Positions 53,871 to 62,360 of a stretch of DNA of 64,000 nucleotides are shown piece after piece. Both the position numbers and the translations under genes were made by a program. The stretch spans positions 1,736,001 through 1,800,000 of the forward strand of contig OZ007004.1 in NCBI GenBank assembly GCA_963931105.1. The letters are read 5' to 3'. The notes beneath the pieces were generated by a model. The model was given only the letters and a program-made list of their open reading frames with translations, ran no database searches and was not told the DNA's origin. Positions within the stretch are counted from its first letter, which is position 1, and the number at the start of each line of letters is the position of its first letter. The stretch comes from UMGS1590 sp900552455. GTDB taxonomy: Bacteria; Bacillota; Peptococcia; Peptococcales; Peptococcaceae.

Positions 53871-54482
53871 ATGAGTAATCGAGCAAATTCTATGAACAAA
53901 GGACTATCGGTAAAGGATCTGGTAACGACAGGGATTTTTACAGCACTGGTGTTTGTCTTCATTTTAATTGGTGGCATGTTTTTCGCAACAAATCCTGTGC
54001 TGACTTTTTTCATGCCTGCTGGAAGTGGTTTGTTGGCCGGACCGGCGTTTTTGCTGATGATCGCAAAGGTCCAGAAACGTTGGAGCCTTTCTATCATGGG
54101 CGTTGTGATTGGTATTCTCTGGTTTGTGACTGGGATGCACTGGGCTTTTGTGCTGGGCTATCTGCTTATGGCGATCGTCGCTGATTTTGTTGCTGGAGCA
54201 GGAAAATACAGGAGCAAAAAGCTCAACAGCCTGGCATACATTTTATTTTCGCTTGGCAGCACAGGAACCTACATCCTTTTCTTTGTTGATCCGAACGGCT
54301 GGGCACAGACCATGTTAGGAAATGGAACCGAGCAGAGCTATATAGACACCATGCAGGCAACCGCGAATACCGGCATCCTGGTCGCGATGTTCGCTGCCGT
54401 TCTCATTACATCTGCGATCAGCGCCTTCGTGGGTTGCAAGCTTCTCAAAAAGCAGTTTGAAAAAGCAGGCATCACAGCATGA
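53871..54482 (+). CDS. ECF transporter S component, MptD/Trep_Strep family
   Basis: 203 residues, the same length as the locus 2 homologue, with about six membrane helices. It begins with a short hydrophilic stretch (NSMNKGLSVKDLVTTGIFTALVF) and ends KLLKKQFEKAGITA, the family ending. AGGAGG precedes the ATG. It overlaps the T-component gene by ATGA. Substrate-binding subunit of the locus 3 ECF module; the ligand is unknown. Confidence 0.8.
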   Translation: MSNRANSMNKGLSVKDLVTTGIFTALVFVFILIGGMFFATNPVLTFFMPAGSGLLAGPAFLLMIAKVQKRWSLSIMGVVIGILWFVTGMHWAFVLGYLLMAIVADFVAGAGKYRSKKLNSLAYILFSLGSTGTYILFFVDPNGWAQTMLGNGTEQSYIDTMQATANTGILVAMFAAVLITSAISAFVGCKLLKKQFEKAGITA

Positions 54483-55204
54483 GCGGCCAGCGTCAGAAGC
54501 AGGGGCTTTGGCTTGATCCGCGAACCAAACTTTTTCTGATTTTGATTTGTGTGCTGGCGTCCATGTTTGCGCCCGCGCTTGCATACCAATTTGCGCTTGT
54601 CGTGCTGATCGCCGTGCTGGGAGCCTTCTTTGGAAAGTGGAAATATGTCATGAAAGCAGTCTGCTTTTATGCGCTCGTCTGTCTGTTGACAGTCTGGATC
54701 ATGGCAGAACTGACGGGCACACTGCGCACAATGTTCGTTGCCTTTTTGGGCTTGTTCCACAAAGTCTACGCTTGTGGAATGTTGGCTGGGATAATCTTGA
54801 AAACAACGAAAGTCAACGAATTTCTGTCAGCGATGAACCGTGTCCATGCACCGAAAAAGCTGGTCATTCCCCTGGCGGTCATGCTGCGCTATCTCCCGAC
54901 CATTGGGGAGGACTGGCGCTGTATCAAAGATGCCATGCGGATGAGGGATGTTTCACCTTCACTGGCAGGCTTTTTGCTGCATCCGGGCATGACGGTGGAA
55001 TGCATCTATGTGCCATTGATGATGGCGGCTTCGAAAGCGGCGGATGAACTTTCCATTGCTTCTATCACGCGTGGGATTGAAAATCCCAATCCCCGTACCT
55101 GCCTTGTCCAGATAAAATGTGGAGCCAGCGATTGGTGTGTGATGGCTGTGGGCGTTGCATTTTTGATTGTTGAGCTTTGTGTGCAGGGAGGTGTGACCCG
55201 TTGA
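54479..55204 (+). CDS. ECF transporter T component (EcfT-like)
   Basis: 241 residues with several membrane helices and coupling motifs AMRMRDVS (Asp where Gly is usual) and ASITRGIENP. LDPRTKLFLIL near the start is typical of EcfT. It overlaps the S-component gene by 4 bp, and the ATPase gene starts within its stop codon. Confidence 0.85.
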   Translation: MSGQRQKQGLWLDPRTKLFLILICVLASMFAPALAYQFALVVLIAVLGAFFGKWKYVMKAVCFYALVCLLTVWIMAELTGTLRTMFVAFLGLFHKVYACGMLAGIILKTTKVNEFLSAMNRVHAPKKLVIPLAVMLRYLPTIGEDWRCIKDAMRMRDVSPSLAGFLLHPGMTVECIYVPLMMAASKAADELSIASITRGIENPNPRTCLVQIKCGASDWCVMAVGVAFLIVELCVQGGVTR

Positions 55205-56793
55205 TCGAATTTGAAAATGTATCGTTTTCGTACAAGGTGAATGCCAGCGAAGCTGGCAGAGAGGGTAGCCTGGGCTATAAGGTGAATGGCTCCGAAGGAG
55301 CCAGAGAGGATGGCCTGGGCCATCCAGGGCAGGATCATGGCGGGCTTTCTGACATCAATCTGAAAACCAGCGACGGAGAATGTGTTCTGTTTTGTGGTCG
55401 CAGCGGCTGTGGAAAGACGACGATCACAAGGCTGGTGAACGGGTTGATCCCGCAGTTTTATCAGGGAACGCTTCATGGACGTGTGCTGGTGGATGGTCAG
55501 GAAATCGCAAAGCTCCCGATGTATCAGATCGCTGCGAAGGTCGGTTCTGTTTTTCAAAATCCGCGGACACAGTTTTTCAATGTGGACACCGACAGCGAGA
55601 TCGCCTTTGGTCTCGAAAATTCGGCGCGTCCACCGCTGGAGATTGCCGGGCGTGTGGCACAGACGGCGGAAGATCTGCATATTCAAGAGCTGCGGCAGAG
55701 AAATATTTTTGAGCTGTCAGGTGGCGAAAAGCAGAAGATCGCTTTCGCATCTGTCTATGCCATGAACCCACAGATTTATCTGCTGGATGAACCGTCTTCC
55801 AATCTTGACATGACATCGATTCAGGAACTCGCGGAACATTTGCGGCTGATAAAGCGCCAGGGAAAAACGATCCTGATTGCAGAGCACCGGCTGTACTATC
55901 TGATGGACCTGGTTGACCGGATCGTTTATCTGGAAAATGGACGGATCGAAGGAATGTATACTCCAGATGAATTCCGCCGGCTGTCAGACCAGGCACGTGC
56001 GTGCATGGGGCTGCGGGCAATTGATCTGGGAACAGTTTTTCCGCCGGAAACGCAGTTGATTAGGCCGGCTCCGATGTTGGAACTGCGAAATGTGACGCTT
56101 CGCTATAAAAAACGGATCATTCTACATGATGTCACTTTTTCTGCCGGAAGAGGGGAGGTGATCGCCGTTGTCGGCCATAACGGCGCCGGAAAAACGACTT
56201 TTTCCCGCGCTCTTTGCGGGCTGCACAAAGAATGTGAAGGAGATTTTCTCTGGGAGGGCAGACCGATGGCGCGCAAGGAAAGGCTGAAACGCTCCTATAT
56301 GGTGATGCAGGATGTTGGCTACGAGCTTTTCGCCGACAGTGTGGAAGCAGAGTGTTCCTTTGGCATCCGCGAGGCTGATCAAGCATTGGTGCGTGCGACG
56401 TTGGAAGAGCTGGAGCTTTTCTCATACCGGGCGCGCCATCCAAATACGCTTTCCGGAGGACAAAAGCAGCGACTGGCCGTCGCCGTCAGCATGATCTGTG
56501 AGAAAGATCTGCTCGTTTTTGATGAACCGACCAGTGGCCTGGACTTTGACAGCATGACTCAGGTGGCGGGGCTGATCCGTAGGCTTTCCGACATGGGGAA
56601 GATCATCTTCGTTGTCACCCATGATTTTGAATTTGTCTGCCGCACGTGCTCTCGTGTTCTGCATTTTGACGAAGGCGAGATGCCTGATGATGTTCCCGTA
56701 ACAATAGATGCCCTCCCGAAATTGAGAGCGCTGTTTTCTGTCGAGGGGAATGACCAGGAAGCGATCAGCTGTTTAGATGGAAAGAAGAGATGA
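55201..56793 (+). CDS. ECF transporter double ATPase with repeat-encoded insert
   Basis: 530 residues from a TTG at 55201 that overlaps the previous stop; GGGAGGTG lies seven bases upstream. Cassette 1: A-loop FSY11, then 30 residues encoded by two hairpin repeats (12-41), then LSDINLKTSDGE, Walker A GRSGCGKTT, LSGGEKQK and LLDEPSSNLD. Cassette 2: Walker A GHNGAGKTT, LSGGQKQR and VFDEPTSGLD. All catalytic motifs are intact, so the protein is probably functional despite the insert. It energises the locus 3 S-T complex. Confidence 0.88.
   Translation: MIEFENVSFSYKVNASEAGREGSLGYKVNGSEGAREDGLGHPGQDHGGLSDINLKTSDGECVLFCGRSGCGKTTITRLVNGLIPQFYQGTLHGRVLVDGQEIAKLPMYQIAAKVGSVFQNPRTQFFNVDTDSEIAFGLENSARPPLEIAGRVAQTAEDLHIQELRQRNIFELSGGEKQKIAFASVYAMNPQIYLLDEPSSNLDMTSIQELAEHLRLIKRQGKTILIAEHRLYYLMDLVDRIVYLENGRIEGMYTPDEFRRLSDQARACMGLRAIDLGTVFPPETQLIRPAPMLELRNVTLRYKKRIILHDVTFSAGRGEVIAVVGHNGAGKTTFSRALCGLHKECEGDFLWEGRPMARKERLKRSYMVMQDVGYELFADSVEAECSFGIREADQALVRATLEELELFSYRARHPNTLSGGQKQRLAVAVSMICEKDLLVFDEPTSGLDFDSMTQVAGLIRRLSDMGKIIFVVTHDFEFVCRTCSRVLHFDEGEMPDDVPVTIDALPKLRALFSVEGNDQEAISCLDGKKR
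55234..55278 (+). repeat. 45-bp double-hairpin repeat, unit 3 (in gene)
   Basis: Encodes KVNASEAGREGSLGY. Stem 1 GCCAGC-GAA-GCTGGC, stem 2 TAGCC-TG-GGCTA. Begins exactly at codon 12 of the ATPase gene. Confidence 0.9.
55279..55323 (+). repeat. 45-bp double-hairpin repeat, unit 4 (in gene)
   Basis: Encodes KVNGSEGAREDGLGH. Stem 1 GGCTCC-GAA-GGAGCC, stem 2 ATGGCC-TG-GGCCAT. Tandem with unit 3. Confidence 0.9.
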
Positions 56794-56796
56794 GTA

Positions 56797-58605
56797 ATGA
56801 AACAGAACAAAGAAAACAGAGTGGCTTTGCTGCTCCAATGGGCTGGTGAGCAGAAAATATGGCTGTATTTGGCGATTGTTCTATCGGCACTCAGCGGCCT
56901 GTGCATTATTGTTCCCTACATTGGGATTTACCGGTTGATGGAGGCTGCCTTTGGAGGCACCTGTACACGAGAATTGGTCGTGCAGATTGTGGCGATGATT
57001 GCAGCCGCTGTTACGCTGCGATTTGTGCTGTTCGGCGCTTCTGGCGTGGCGTCTCACAAAGGGGCTTACGGCGCGCTGTTTAAAGTGCGCTGCATGGTAG
57101 CGGAGCACATGGCGCACGCGCCGTTGGGCGCATTAAATGAGCGCTGCACAGGAGATATTAAAACGGTTTTGAATGAAGACATTGAAAAGCTGGAGCTGTT
57201 TTTGGCGCACAATCTTCCTGAACTTGTGTGTTATCTGGTGGGGCCGATTGTCATTTTTATTTACCTGATGACAGTTAATGTGCCGCTGGCTTTGATCTCA
57301 CTGCTGCCGCTGGTTCTTGCTGTTGTGATGATGGGGCTGATGTTCAAGAACACTGACGATCTGATGGCCCGCGCCAATCAGTCCATTACTGCACTGAATG
57401 CTGTGATGATCGAGTACATCAACGGCATGAAGCTGATCAAAGCTTATAATATGGGAAGCAAATCCTTCCAGAAATTTTCCAGCGCGATCCGTGAGGAAAA
57501 CGCCATGTGGAATGAAACCGCTCGGCGGATGGGCCCTCCGTATGCAGCGTTTATTGTTGTTATCGAATGTGGCATGCTATTTCTGGTGCCGATAGGCGGG
57601 ATGTTTTTCCTGAAAGGATCGCTCACAGCCAGCGCGTTTCTGCTGTTCGTCTATGTGGGTTCTATGTATCTGACGGAAATCCGGCCGTTGCAGGAATTAG
57701 GCACAAATTTCGCCAATGTGCTGAATGCTGTGACGAAAACCAAGGAGATTCTGGACATTCCTGTGTATAAAGGTGGCACAGATTTCCCAAAACATCATAA
57801 CATTGAACTGCGGAATGTACGCTTTTCTTACAAGGTGAATGGCTCCGGAGGAGCCAGAGAGGGCGGCCTGGACCACGATGGAAAAACCGATGTACTGAAA
57901 GGCGTCAATCTTAAAATCCACGACGGCGAACGCATGGCGCTTGTGGGGCGCTCCGGCGCTGGGAAAAGCACAGTGATCGAACTGATCTCCCGCTTCTATG
58001 ATGTGCAGGAAGGCGAGGTGCTGATCGGCGGGAAGAATGTCAAGGAGCTTGACTATGATACCATTCTAAAGAATGTCGCCATTGTATTCCAAAAGACCTT
58101 CCTCACCCGTGACAGCGTGCTCGAAAATATTCGCATGGGCTCAAATGCCACGCTGGAAGAGGTGCGAGCTGCCGCAAAAAAGGCACAGATTGATGAGTTC
58201 ATCATGTCTCTGCCACAGGGCTATGACACCAAGGTGGGCAGCTTTGGCTCCCGCTTTTCCGGTGGCGAAAAACAGCGGATCGCGATCGCGCGTGCGATCC
58301 TGAAAGATGCGCCCATTTTGATCTTGGACGAGGCCACAAGCGCTTCGGACCCGGAAAATCAAATGGAGATCGATAAGGCCATTGAAAATCTCTGCGAGGG
58401 TAAGACGGTCATTGTCGTCGCGCATCGTTTGAGCGCTTTAAAAATGTGCGATCGTGTAGCCGTGGTGGAAAATCATACGATCACCTGCGTAGGCAGCCAC
58501 GAGGAAGTTCGAAAGAACAACGCGTACTACAGAAAAGCCTGGGCGGACTACGAAACGGCTCGGAATATCACATACCAGTTGGAAGGAGGCGAGCAACATG
58601 CATGA
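56797..58605 (+). CDS. exporter-fold ABC half-transporter with repeat-encoded insert, first of pair
   Basis: 602 residues: membrane domain to about 320, A-loop FSY345, then 15 repeat-encoded residues (346-360), then Walker A GRSGAGKST near 385, Q-loop VFQKTFLTRD, signature FSGGEKQR (Phe for Leu) and Walker B ILILDEATSASD. The insert is at the same position as in the ECF ATPase upstream. The gene starts three bases after that gene and overlaps its partner by 8 bp, so the ECF module and ABC pair are one operon. Confidence 0.86.
   Translation: MKQNKENRVALLLQWAGEQKIWLYLAIVLSALSGLCIIVPYIGIYRLMEAAFGGTCTRELVVQIVAMIAAAVTLRFVLFGASGVASHKGAYGALFKVRCMVAEHMAHAPLGALNERCTGDIKTVLNEDIEKLELFLAHNLPELVCYLVGPIVIFIYLMTVNVPLALISLLPLVLAVVMMGLMFKNTDDLMARANQSITALNAVMIEYINGMKLIKAYNMGSKSFQKFSSAIREENAMWNETARRMGPPYAAFIVVIECGMLFLVPIGGMFFLKGSLTASAFLLFVYVGSMYLTEIRPLQELGTNFANVLNAVTKTKEILDIPVYKGGTDFPKHHNIELRNVRFSYKVNGSGGAREGGLDHDGKTDVLKGVNLKIHDGERMALVGRSGAGKSTVIELISRFYDVQEGEVLIGGKNVKELDYDTILKNVAIVFQKTFLTRDSVLENIRMGSNATLEEVRAAAKKAQIDEFIMSLPQGYDTKVGSFGSRFSGGEKQRIAIARAILKDAPILILDEATSASDPENQMEIDKAIENLCEGKTVIVVAHRLSALKMCDRVAVVENHTITCVGSHEEVRKNNAYYRKAWADYETARNITYQLEGGEQHA
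57832..57876 (+). repeat. 45-bp double-hairpin repeat, unit 5 (in gene)
   Basis: Encodes KVNGSGGAREGGLDH. Stem 1 GGCTCC-GGA-GGAGCC is perfect; stem 2 (GCGGCC-TG-GACCAC) has two mismatches. Codons 346-360 of the ABC gene. Confidence 0.88.
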
Positions 58606-60352
58606 GAACAAGGTGAATGCCAGCGCAGCTGGCAGAGAGGATGGCCTGGGCCATGATGTACTAAATAAGAACCGCAATTTTTATATCGGTGTCGGCGGAA
58701 CCGTCCTTGAAGGGCTGCTTTCCGGCAGCTTGTTTATGCTGCTGTATTCGGTGATGCATTTTTTGTGGTCAGGGCAGTTTGATATGAACCGCGTGCTGGT
58801 TTTGACAGGCATGATAGTCGGGATTTTTCTTCTTCGCATCCTGATCTACAGCTATGGCTATACCAAAGCGCAGATTGGCGGCGCAGAAGTCAGCAAGAAT
58901 ATCCGCCTTTTTATGGGCGATCATTTGAAGCGCATCCCGCTTTATCGGTTTACAACAAGCGGCACCGGCGATTACATCAACATCATCACGAGCGATGTCA
59001 ATAACTACGAAAAAATCCTGACCCACAAGATTGGCGATCTGGCAAAGAGTTTTTCGCTGTCGCTGATGCTCGTCGTTTTTGTCATGACAATCTATGTTCC
59101 TGCTGGAATAATCCTGCTCACAGCAGATCTTTTATTGATCCCGAGCTTGTGGCTTTCTTTCCGCATGGTGCGAAAATATGGAAATGAGAAGAACGCGATT
59201 TGTGCGGAAAATGTTTCGAGCATTGTGGAGTATGTGTCCGGCATACAGACCTTTCGCGCTTATGGCGTAGGCGGTATGAAGAACAAAAGTGTTGTGGACG
59301 CCATGCGGGAATTCAGCCGCATCAGCTTTGTGTACGAAGCAAAAGTACTGCCTGTTGGTGCTGGATTTAGCGTGTTGAGCTGGTTGGCCTGCCCGTTGGT
59401 TATCTGGGTGGCTTATGCGCCGTGGGCGGCGGGAACACTGGAAACAGTGGACTATCTTTTGATCTGTATGCTGCCTTTATTCTGTGCGAAGCTGTCGAAT
59501 ACGATCTTTGTAGACCTCACCAGCTATAAGAATCTGATGATCTCGAAAAATAAGATCCTCAGCGTCATGAACGAGCCGGAGGAAACCGGCAGCATGGAGC
59601 CGTTTCAAACAGATACACATGACATTACCTTTGAAAATGTAGATTTTGCGTATGTTTCTGGTGAACCGGTTCTACAGCATGCGAATTTTACTGTTCCTGA
59701 CCAGAAGCTCACGGCCATTGTCGGCGACTCTGGTTCCGGAAAATCTACCATTCTGAACCTGATCGCAAAATATTACGAACCAACAAACGGAACAATCTCT
59801 GTTGGCGGTAAGCCAACGAGTCATGTAGCTGCCGAGCGTGTGCTGGAACAAATCTCCATGGTGGACCAGGACGTCTTTCTTTTTGACGACACCATCCGGG
59901 ATAATATTCGGCACGCCCGCCCCGAAGCTACAGACGAAGAAATTGAGGCCGCTTGCCGAGCGGCGAACTGCGATGGTTTTATCCGCAAGATGGAAAAGGG
60001 CTACGACACGCCAACTGGCGAAAACGGGAATCTGCTCTCCGGTGGTCAGCGTCAGCGTATTTCGATCGCGCGCGCTATCCTGAAAGACAGCCCAATCCTG
60101 CTCCTTGACGAAGCAACAGCGTCTCTGGACATTGAGAACGAGCTTGCCGTCAAACAGGCCATTGCCAATCTGTTAAAAGAGAAAAAGACTGTGGTGATGA
60201 TCGCCCATACCCTTTCCATCGTCAAAAATGCCGATCTCATCCTTGTGGTAGCTGACGGCAAGATCGCTGAAGCCGGTACGCACGATGAGTTGCTGGCTAA
60301 AGGCGGAAAATATGCGGCTATGTGGAACGCAGAGCAAAAGATATCAGCGTGA
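58598..60352 (+). CDS. exporter-fold ABC half-transporter with repeat at N-terminus, second of pair
   Basis: 584 residues. Residues 5-19 are repeat-encoded (after MHEN), then DVLNKNRNFYIGV leads into the membrane domain; the ATPase domain has A-loop FAYVSGE, Walker A GDSGSGKST, Q-loop VDQDVFLFDD (Val-Asp for the usual Val-Phe), LSGGQRQR and Walker B ILLLDEATASLD. GGAGG precedes the ATG at 58598. It is the last gene of locus 3, followed by a strong terminator, with no DtxR gene. Confidence 0.86.
   Translation: MHENKVNASAAGREDGLGHDVLNKNRNFYIGVGGTVLEGLLSGSLFMLLYSVMHFLWSGQFDMNRVLVLTGMIVGIFLLRILIYSYGYTKAQIGGAEVSKNIRLFMGDHLKRIPLYRFTTSGTGDYINIITSDVNNYEKILTHKIGDLAKSFSLSLMLVVFVMTIYVPAGIILLTADLLLIPSLWLSFRMVRKYGNEKNAICAENVSSIVEYVSGIQTFRAYGVGGMKNKSVVDAMREFSRISFVYEAKVLPVGAGFSVLSWLACPLVIWVAYAPWAAGTLETVDYLLICMLPLFCAKLSNTIFVDLTSYKNLMISKNKILSVMNEPEETGSMEPFQTDTHDITFENVDFAYVSGEPVLQHANFTVPDQKLTAIVGDSGSGKSTILNLIAKYYEPTNGTISVGGKPTSHVAAERVLEQISMVDQDVFLFDDTIRDNIRHARPEATDEEIEAACRAANCDGFIRKMEKGYDTPTGENGNLLSGGQRQRISIARAILKDSPILLLDEATASLDIENELAVKQAIANLLKEKKTVVMIAHTLSIVKNADLILVVADGKIAEAGTHDELLAKGGKYAAMWNAEQKISA
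58610..58654 (+). repeat. 45-bp double-hairpin repeat, unit 6 (in gene)
   Basis: Encodes KVNASAAGREDGLGH. Stem 1 GCCAGC-GCA-GCTGGC and stem 2 ATGGCC-TG-GGCCAT are perfect. It begins at codon 5, just after the start region. Confidence 0.9.
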
Positions 60353-60374
60353 TGGAGTTGGGATAACAAAATGA

Positions 60375-60424
60375 AAACCGTCTATGACCATACACATTGG
60401 TGTGGTCATAGACGGTTTCTTTTT
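60375..60424. terminator. terminator of locus 3 and of the convergent gene
   Basis: AAACCGTCTATGACCA pairs with TGGTCATAGACGGTTT in an 18-bp-class stem, then CTTTTTA. Confidence 0.9.
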
Positions 60425-60953
60425 ATTCAGCGATCACGTAGCCAGCGAGCGTTGGATGGTCGGCGATGTGCGCGTTCTGCGGTTCACGGAGCACGCAGAG
60501 GGCGATGACGAGGTCGGCGCCGGCGAGGGTGAAATTGACGAGGGCGGAAAGCAGCGAGAGGGTACCGGGAAAAATGAACAGAAACGCGAGGCTTGCGAGT
60601 CCGAGCACGGCGAAGGGCAGGAGTACGCCGGTGAGGTAGGCGCGTTTGGCGAGCGGCCGTTCGCAGCTCGTTGTCGGCATTAGCGCGCTCAAGTGAAAAT
60701 GCACATCTCGCCAGCGCAGAGGGCCAGCGACCATCCAGCCGAGACCGTGAAGCAGCTCGTGGAGTGTGACGCTGACGGCGATGATGGCGAGAAATGCGAC
60801 GAAAAACGTTGGTCCGCCGAGGGTCATCAGCTGCGCGCGGTCGCGCAGCGCAAAGCGGAAGAGGCAACCGACGGCGATGAGAAATGGCAGCGCGCAGAGC
60901 ACGCCGTAGAGCATCGCCTGGCTTTTGGTGAAGGTGCGTGCGCGCTCAGTCAT
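60423..60953 (-). CDS. DUF3267 family putative membrane metalloprotease
   Basis: 176 residues, about four membrane helices with the zincin-like motif LHELLHGLGW (HExxH) in the second half of the membrane region, as in DUF3267 proteins. AAAGGAGG precedes the start at 60953. Co-transcribed with the small membrane-protein gene upstream. Function unknown. Confidence 0.8.
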   Translation of the reverse strand: MTERARTFTKSQAMLYGVLCALPFLIAVGCLFRFALRDRAQLMTLGGPTFFVAFLAIIAVSVTLHELLHGLGWMVAGPLRWRDVHFHLSALMPTTSCERPLAKRAYLTGVLLPFAVLGLASLAFLFIFPGTLSLLSALVNFTLAGADLVIALCVLREPQNAHIADHPTLAGYVIAE

Positions 60954-60974
60954 GGTGATCGCCTCCTTTATGGA

Positions 60975-61268
60975 TCACAGGCGCATATCTTTTACAGCGG
61001 CGTAGGTGCTCCCCGTGGTGAAAAAACTGAGCCAGTAGAGGACGCTGAGCAGGGAGAGAATATCGAGTGGCGTGTAAGCGAGGGTGAGCGAGAGAAATCC
61101 TGCAGCGGCTGCCGCCTGCGCAACGCAGAATGCGATCGCGGCGCCGATGGCCAGCACGGCGGTACGCGCCAAAATCCGCTGGCAGCGTTCCGGCGCACGA
61201 CGTGAAAGCCAGCTTGAGGACGCGAGGGCTGAGAGAATAATGAGGGCGGTGATGATCGTTTGCAACAT
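60975..61268 (-). CDS. small membrane protein
   Basis: 97 residues, three predicted helices, no recognised family. Start ATG at 61268 after AAAGGAG; a TTG at 61277 is a less likely alternative. It is the first gene of a two-gene operon with the DUF3267 gene, from the promoter at 61304-61332. Confidence 0.65.
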   Translation of the reverse strand: MLQTIITALIILSALASSSWLSRRAPERCQRILARTAVLAIGAAIAFCVAQAAAAAGFLSLTLAYTPLDILSLLSVLYWLSFFTTGSTYAAVKDMRL

Positions 61269-61303
61269 GATGAACAACTCCTTTGGTTTTATTTGTTGGC
61301 ACT

Positions 61304-61332
61304 AGTATAATCTATTTCTAGCGTGAAGTAAA
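61304..61332 (-). promoter_or_regulatory. promoter with shared XRE-operator candidate
   Basis: On the minus strand TTTACT (61327-61332), 17-bp spacer, TATACT (61304-61309). The block at 61304-61319 matches 62361-62376 at 14 of 16 positions, and TATTTCTTACA at 61334-61344 recurs exactly at 62370-62380. Confidence 0.65.
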
Positions 61333-61371
61333 GTATTTCTTACATAATGGCTGAAAAAATTCTCTCTCGTG

Positions 61372-61399
61372 CAAAAAAAGAACCAGCTCAGCGAGCTGG
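61372..61399 (-). terminator. terminator of XRE operon (minus strand)
   Basis: CCAGCTC pairs with GAGCTGG around GCT, followed on the minus strand by a long T run. Confidence 0.85.
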
Positions 61400-61409
61400 C
61401 GAGATCTGT

Positions 61410-61754
61410 TCAGCGCACTTTGCGCAGGATGGCAATGGCGACGAGAACGACGATCATATAGAGGTTGAAGACGAGTCGGTAGGCGTTCGTGAACACATAG
61501 GGGCTGGAGAGGATCGTCCAGGTGAATTGACCGAAAAGATTCATCAGGATGAAGAGCGCCAGCAGTCCCCAGAGGCAGGCGCTGCCGATGATGGCGCGGC
61601 CGTGTTCGTCGCGGCCTTCTCTGGAAAATGCGTAGAGGGCGAAGACGACGATGAGTACGATGCAGCCGATGGCGTTGACGTAGACGAAGGGGACGCTGTC
61701 CATCAGCGCGTAGATGGTCTGGTAGATCGGTGAGTCGTAGATGGTTGCGAGCAT
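61410..61754 (-). CDS. small membrane protein, paralogue of the next upstream gene
   Basis: 114 residues, about four helices. The segment LYAFSREGRDEHGRAIIGSACLW and the later LFILMNLFGQF match the neighbouring protein (LYAFSKEGRDERGRKIIATSAL, LFVVMNLLGYF), so the two are tandem duplicates. No known family recognised. Third gene of the XRE-headed operon. Confidence 0.75.
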   Translation of the reverse strand: MLATIYDSPIYQTIYALMDSVPFVYVNAIGCIVLIVVFALYAFSREGRDEHGRAIIGSACLWGLLALFILMNLFGQFTWTILSSPYVFTNAYRLVFNLYMIVVLVAIAILRKVR

Positions 61755-61770
61755 GGGCGAAAACCTCCGG

Positions 61771-62103
61771 TCAGAAATTTTTGCGATGGCGCAGAATGAG
61801 GATGGCGATGTCAGCGGTGAGCAGCACAGACGTGTAGACGAGTTGGGCGATATTTAGGGCGCGTGTGGGATTTGCAAGGCCCCAGCCTCTGCCGCCGTAA
61901 AAATAGCCGAGCAGATTCATCACGACAAAAAGCACGACGAAGGCGCAAAGCGCACTGGTGGCGATGATTTTGCGGCCGCGTTCGTCGCGTCCTTCTTTTG
62001 AGAAGGCGTAGAGGAAAAAGAGCGCGAGCAGCGCAAAGCCGAGCAGGCTGTGCACGCGCAGCACGGTGACATTGTCGAAGATGGGCGCGAGGGTTTCAAG
62101 CAT
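61771..62103 (-). CDS. small membrane protein, tandem paralogue
   Basis: 110 residues, about four helices, sharing the EGRDExGRxII motif with the next gene product. Its start codon shares one base with the XRE stop and its ribosome binding site (AAGGAG) lies inside the XRE coding region, so translation is coupled. Confidence 0.75.
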   Translation of the reverse strand: MLETLAPIFDNVTVLRVHSLLGFALLALFFLYAFSKEGRDERGRKIIATSALCAFVVLFVVMNLLGYFYGGRGWGLANPTRALNIAQLVYTSVLLTADIAILILRHRKNF

Positions 62104-62327
62104 TATTCATTCTCCTTAAAATCAAACAGATCTTCAATAGTGACGCCGAACACCTGAGCAATGCTGTAGGCCAGGAGCATCGACGGATTGTAGCGGTTGC
62201 GCTCGAGCTGAACGATGGTCTGGCGCGAGACGCCTACGAGATCGGCGAGCTCCTGCTGGCTCATGCGCCTGGTCGCGCGGTAAACGTGGATCTTGCTTTC
62301 GAATGCGTATTTGCTTTTTTTGGCCAC
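62103..62327 (-). CDS. XRE family regulator (small HTH protein)
   Basis: 74 residues, almost entirely a Cro/C1-type helix-turn-helix: MSQQELADLVGVSRQTIVQLERNRYNPSMLLAYSIAQVFGVTIEDLF. The GTG start at 62327 follows AAAGGAGGCGAG. This YozG-like type often precedes a membrane-protein gene it represses. A candidate operator overlaps its own -10 and the -10 of the operon at 61304. Confidence 0.88.
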   Translation of the reverse strand: MAKKSKYAFESKIHVYRATRRMSQQELADLVGVSRQTIVQLERNRYNPSMLLAYSIAQVFGVTIEDLFDFKENE

Positions 62328-62360
62328 GGCTACTCGCCTCCTTTTTGTTGGTCAGGTTTT

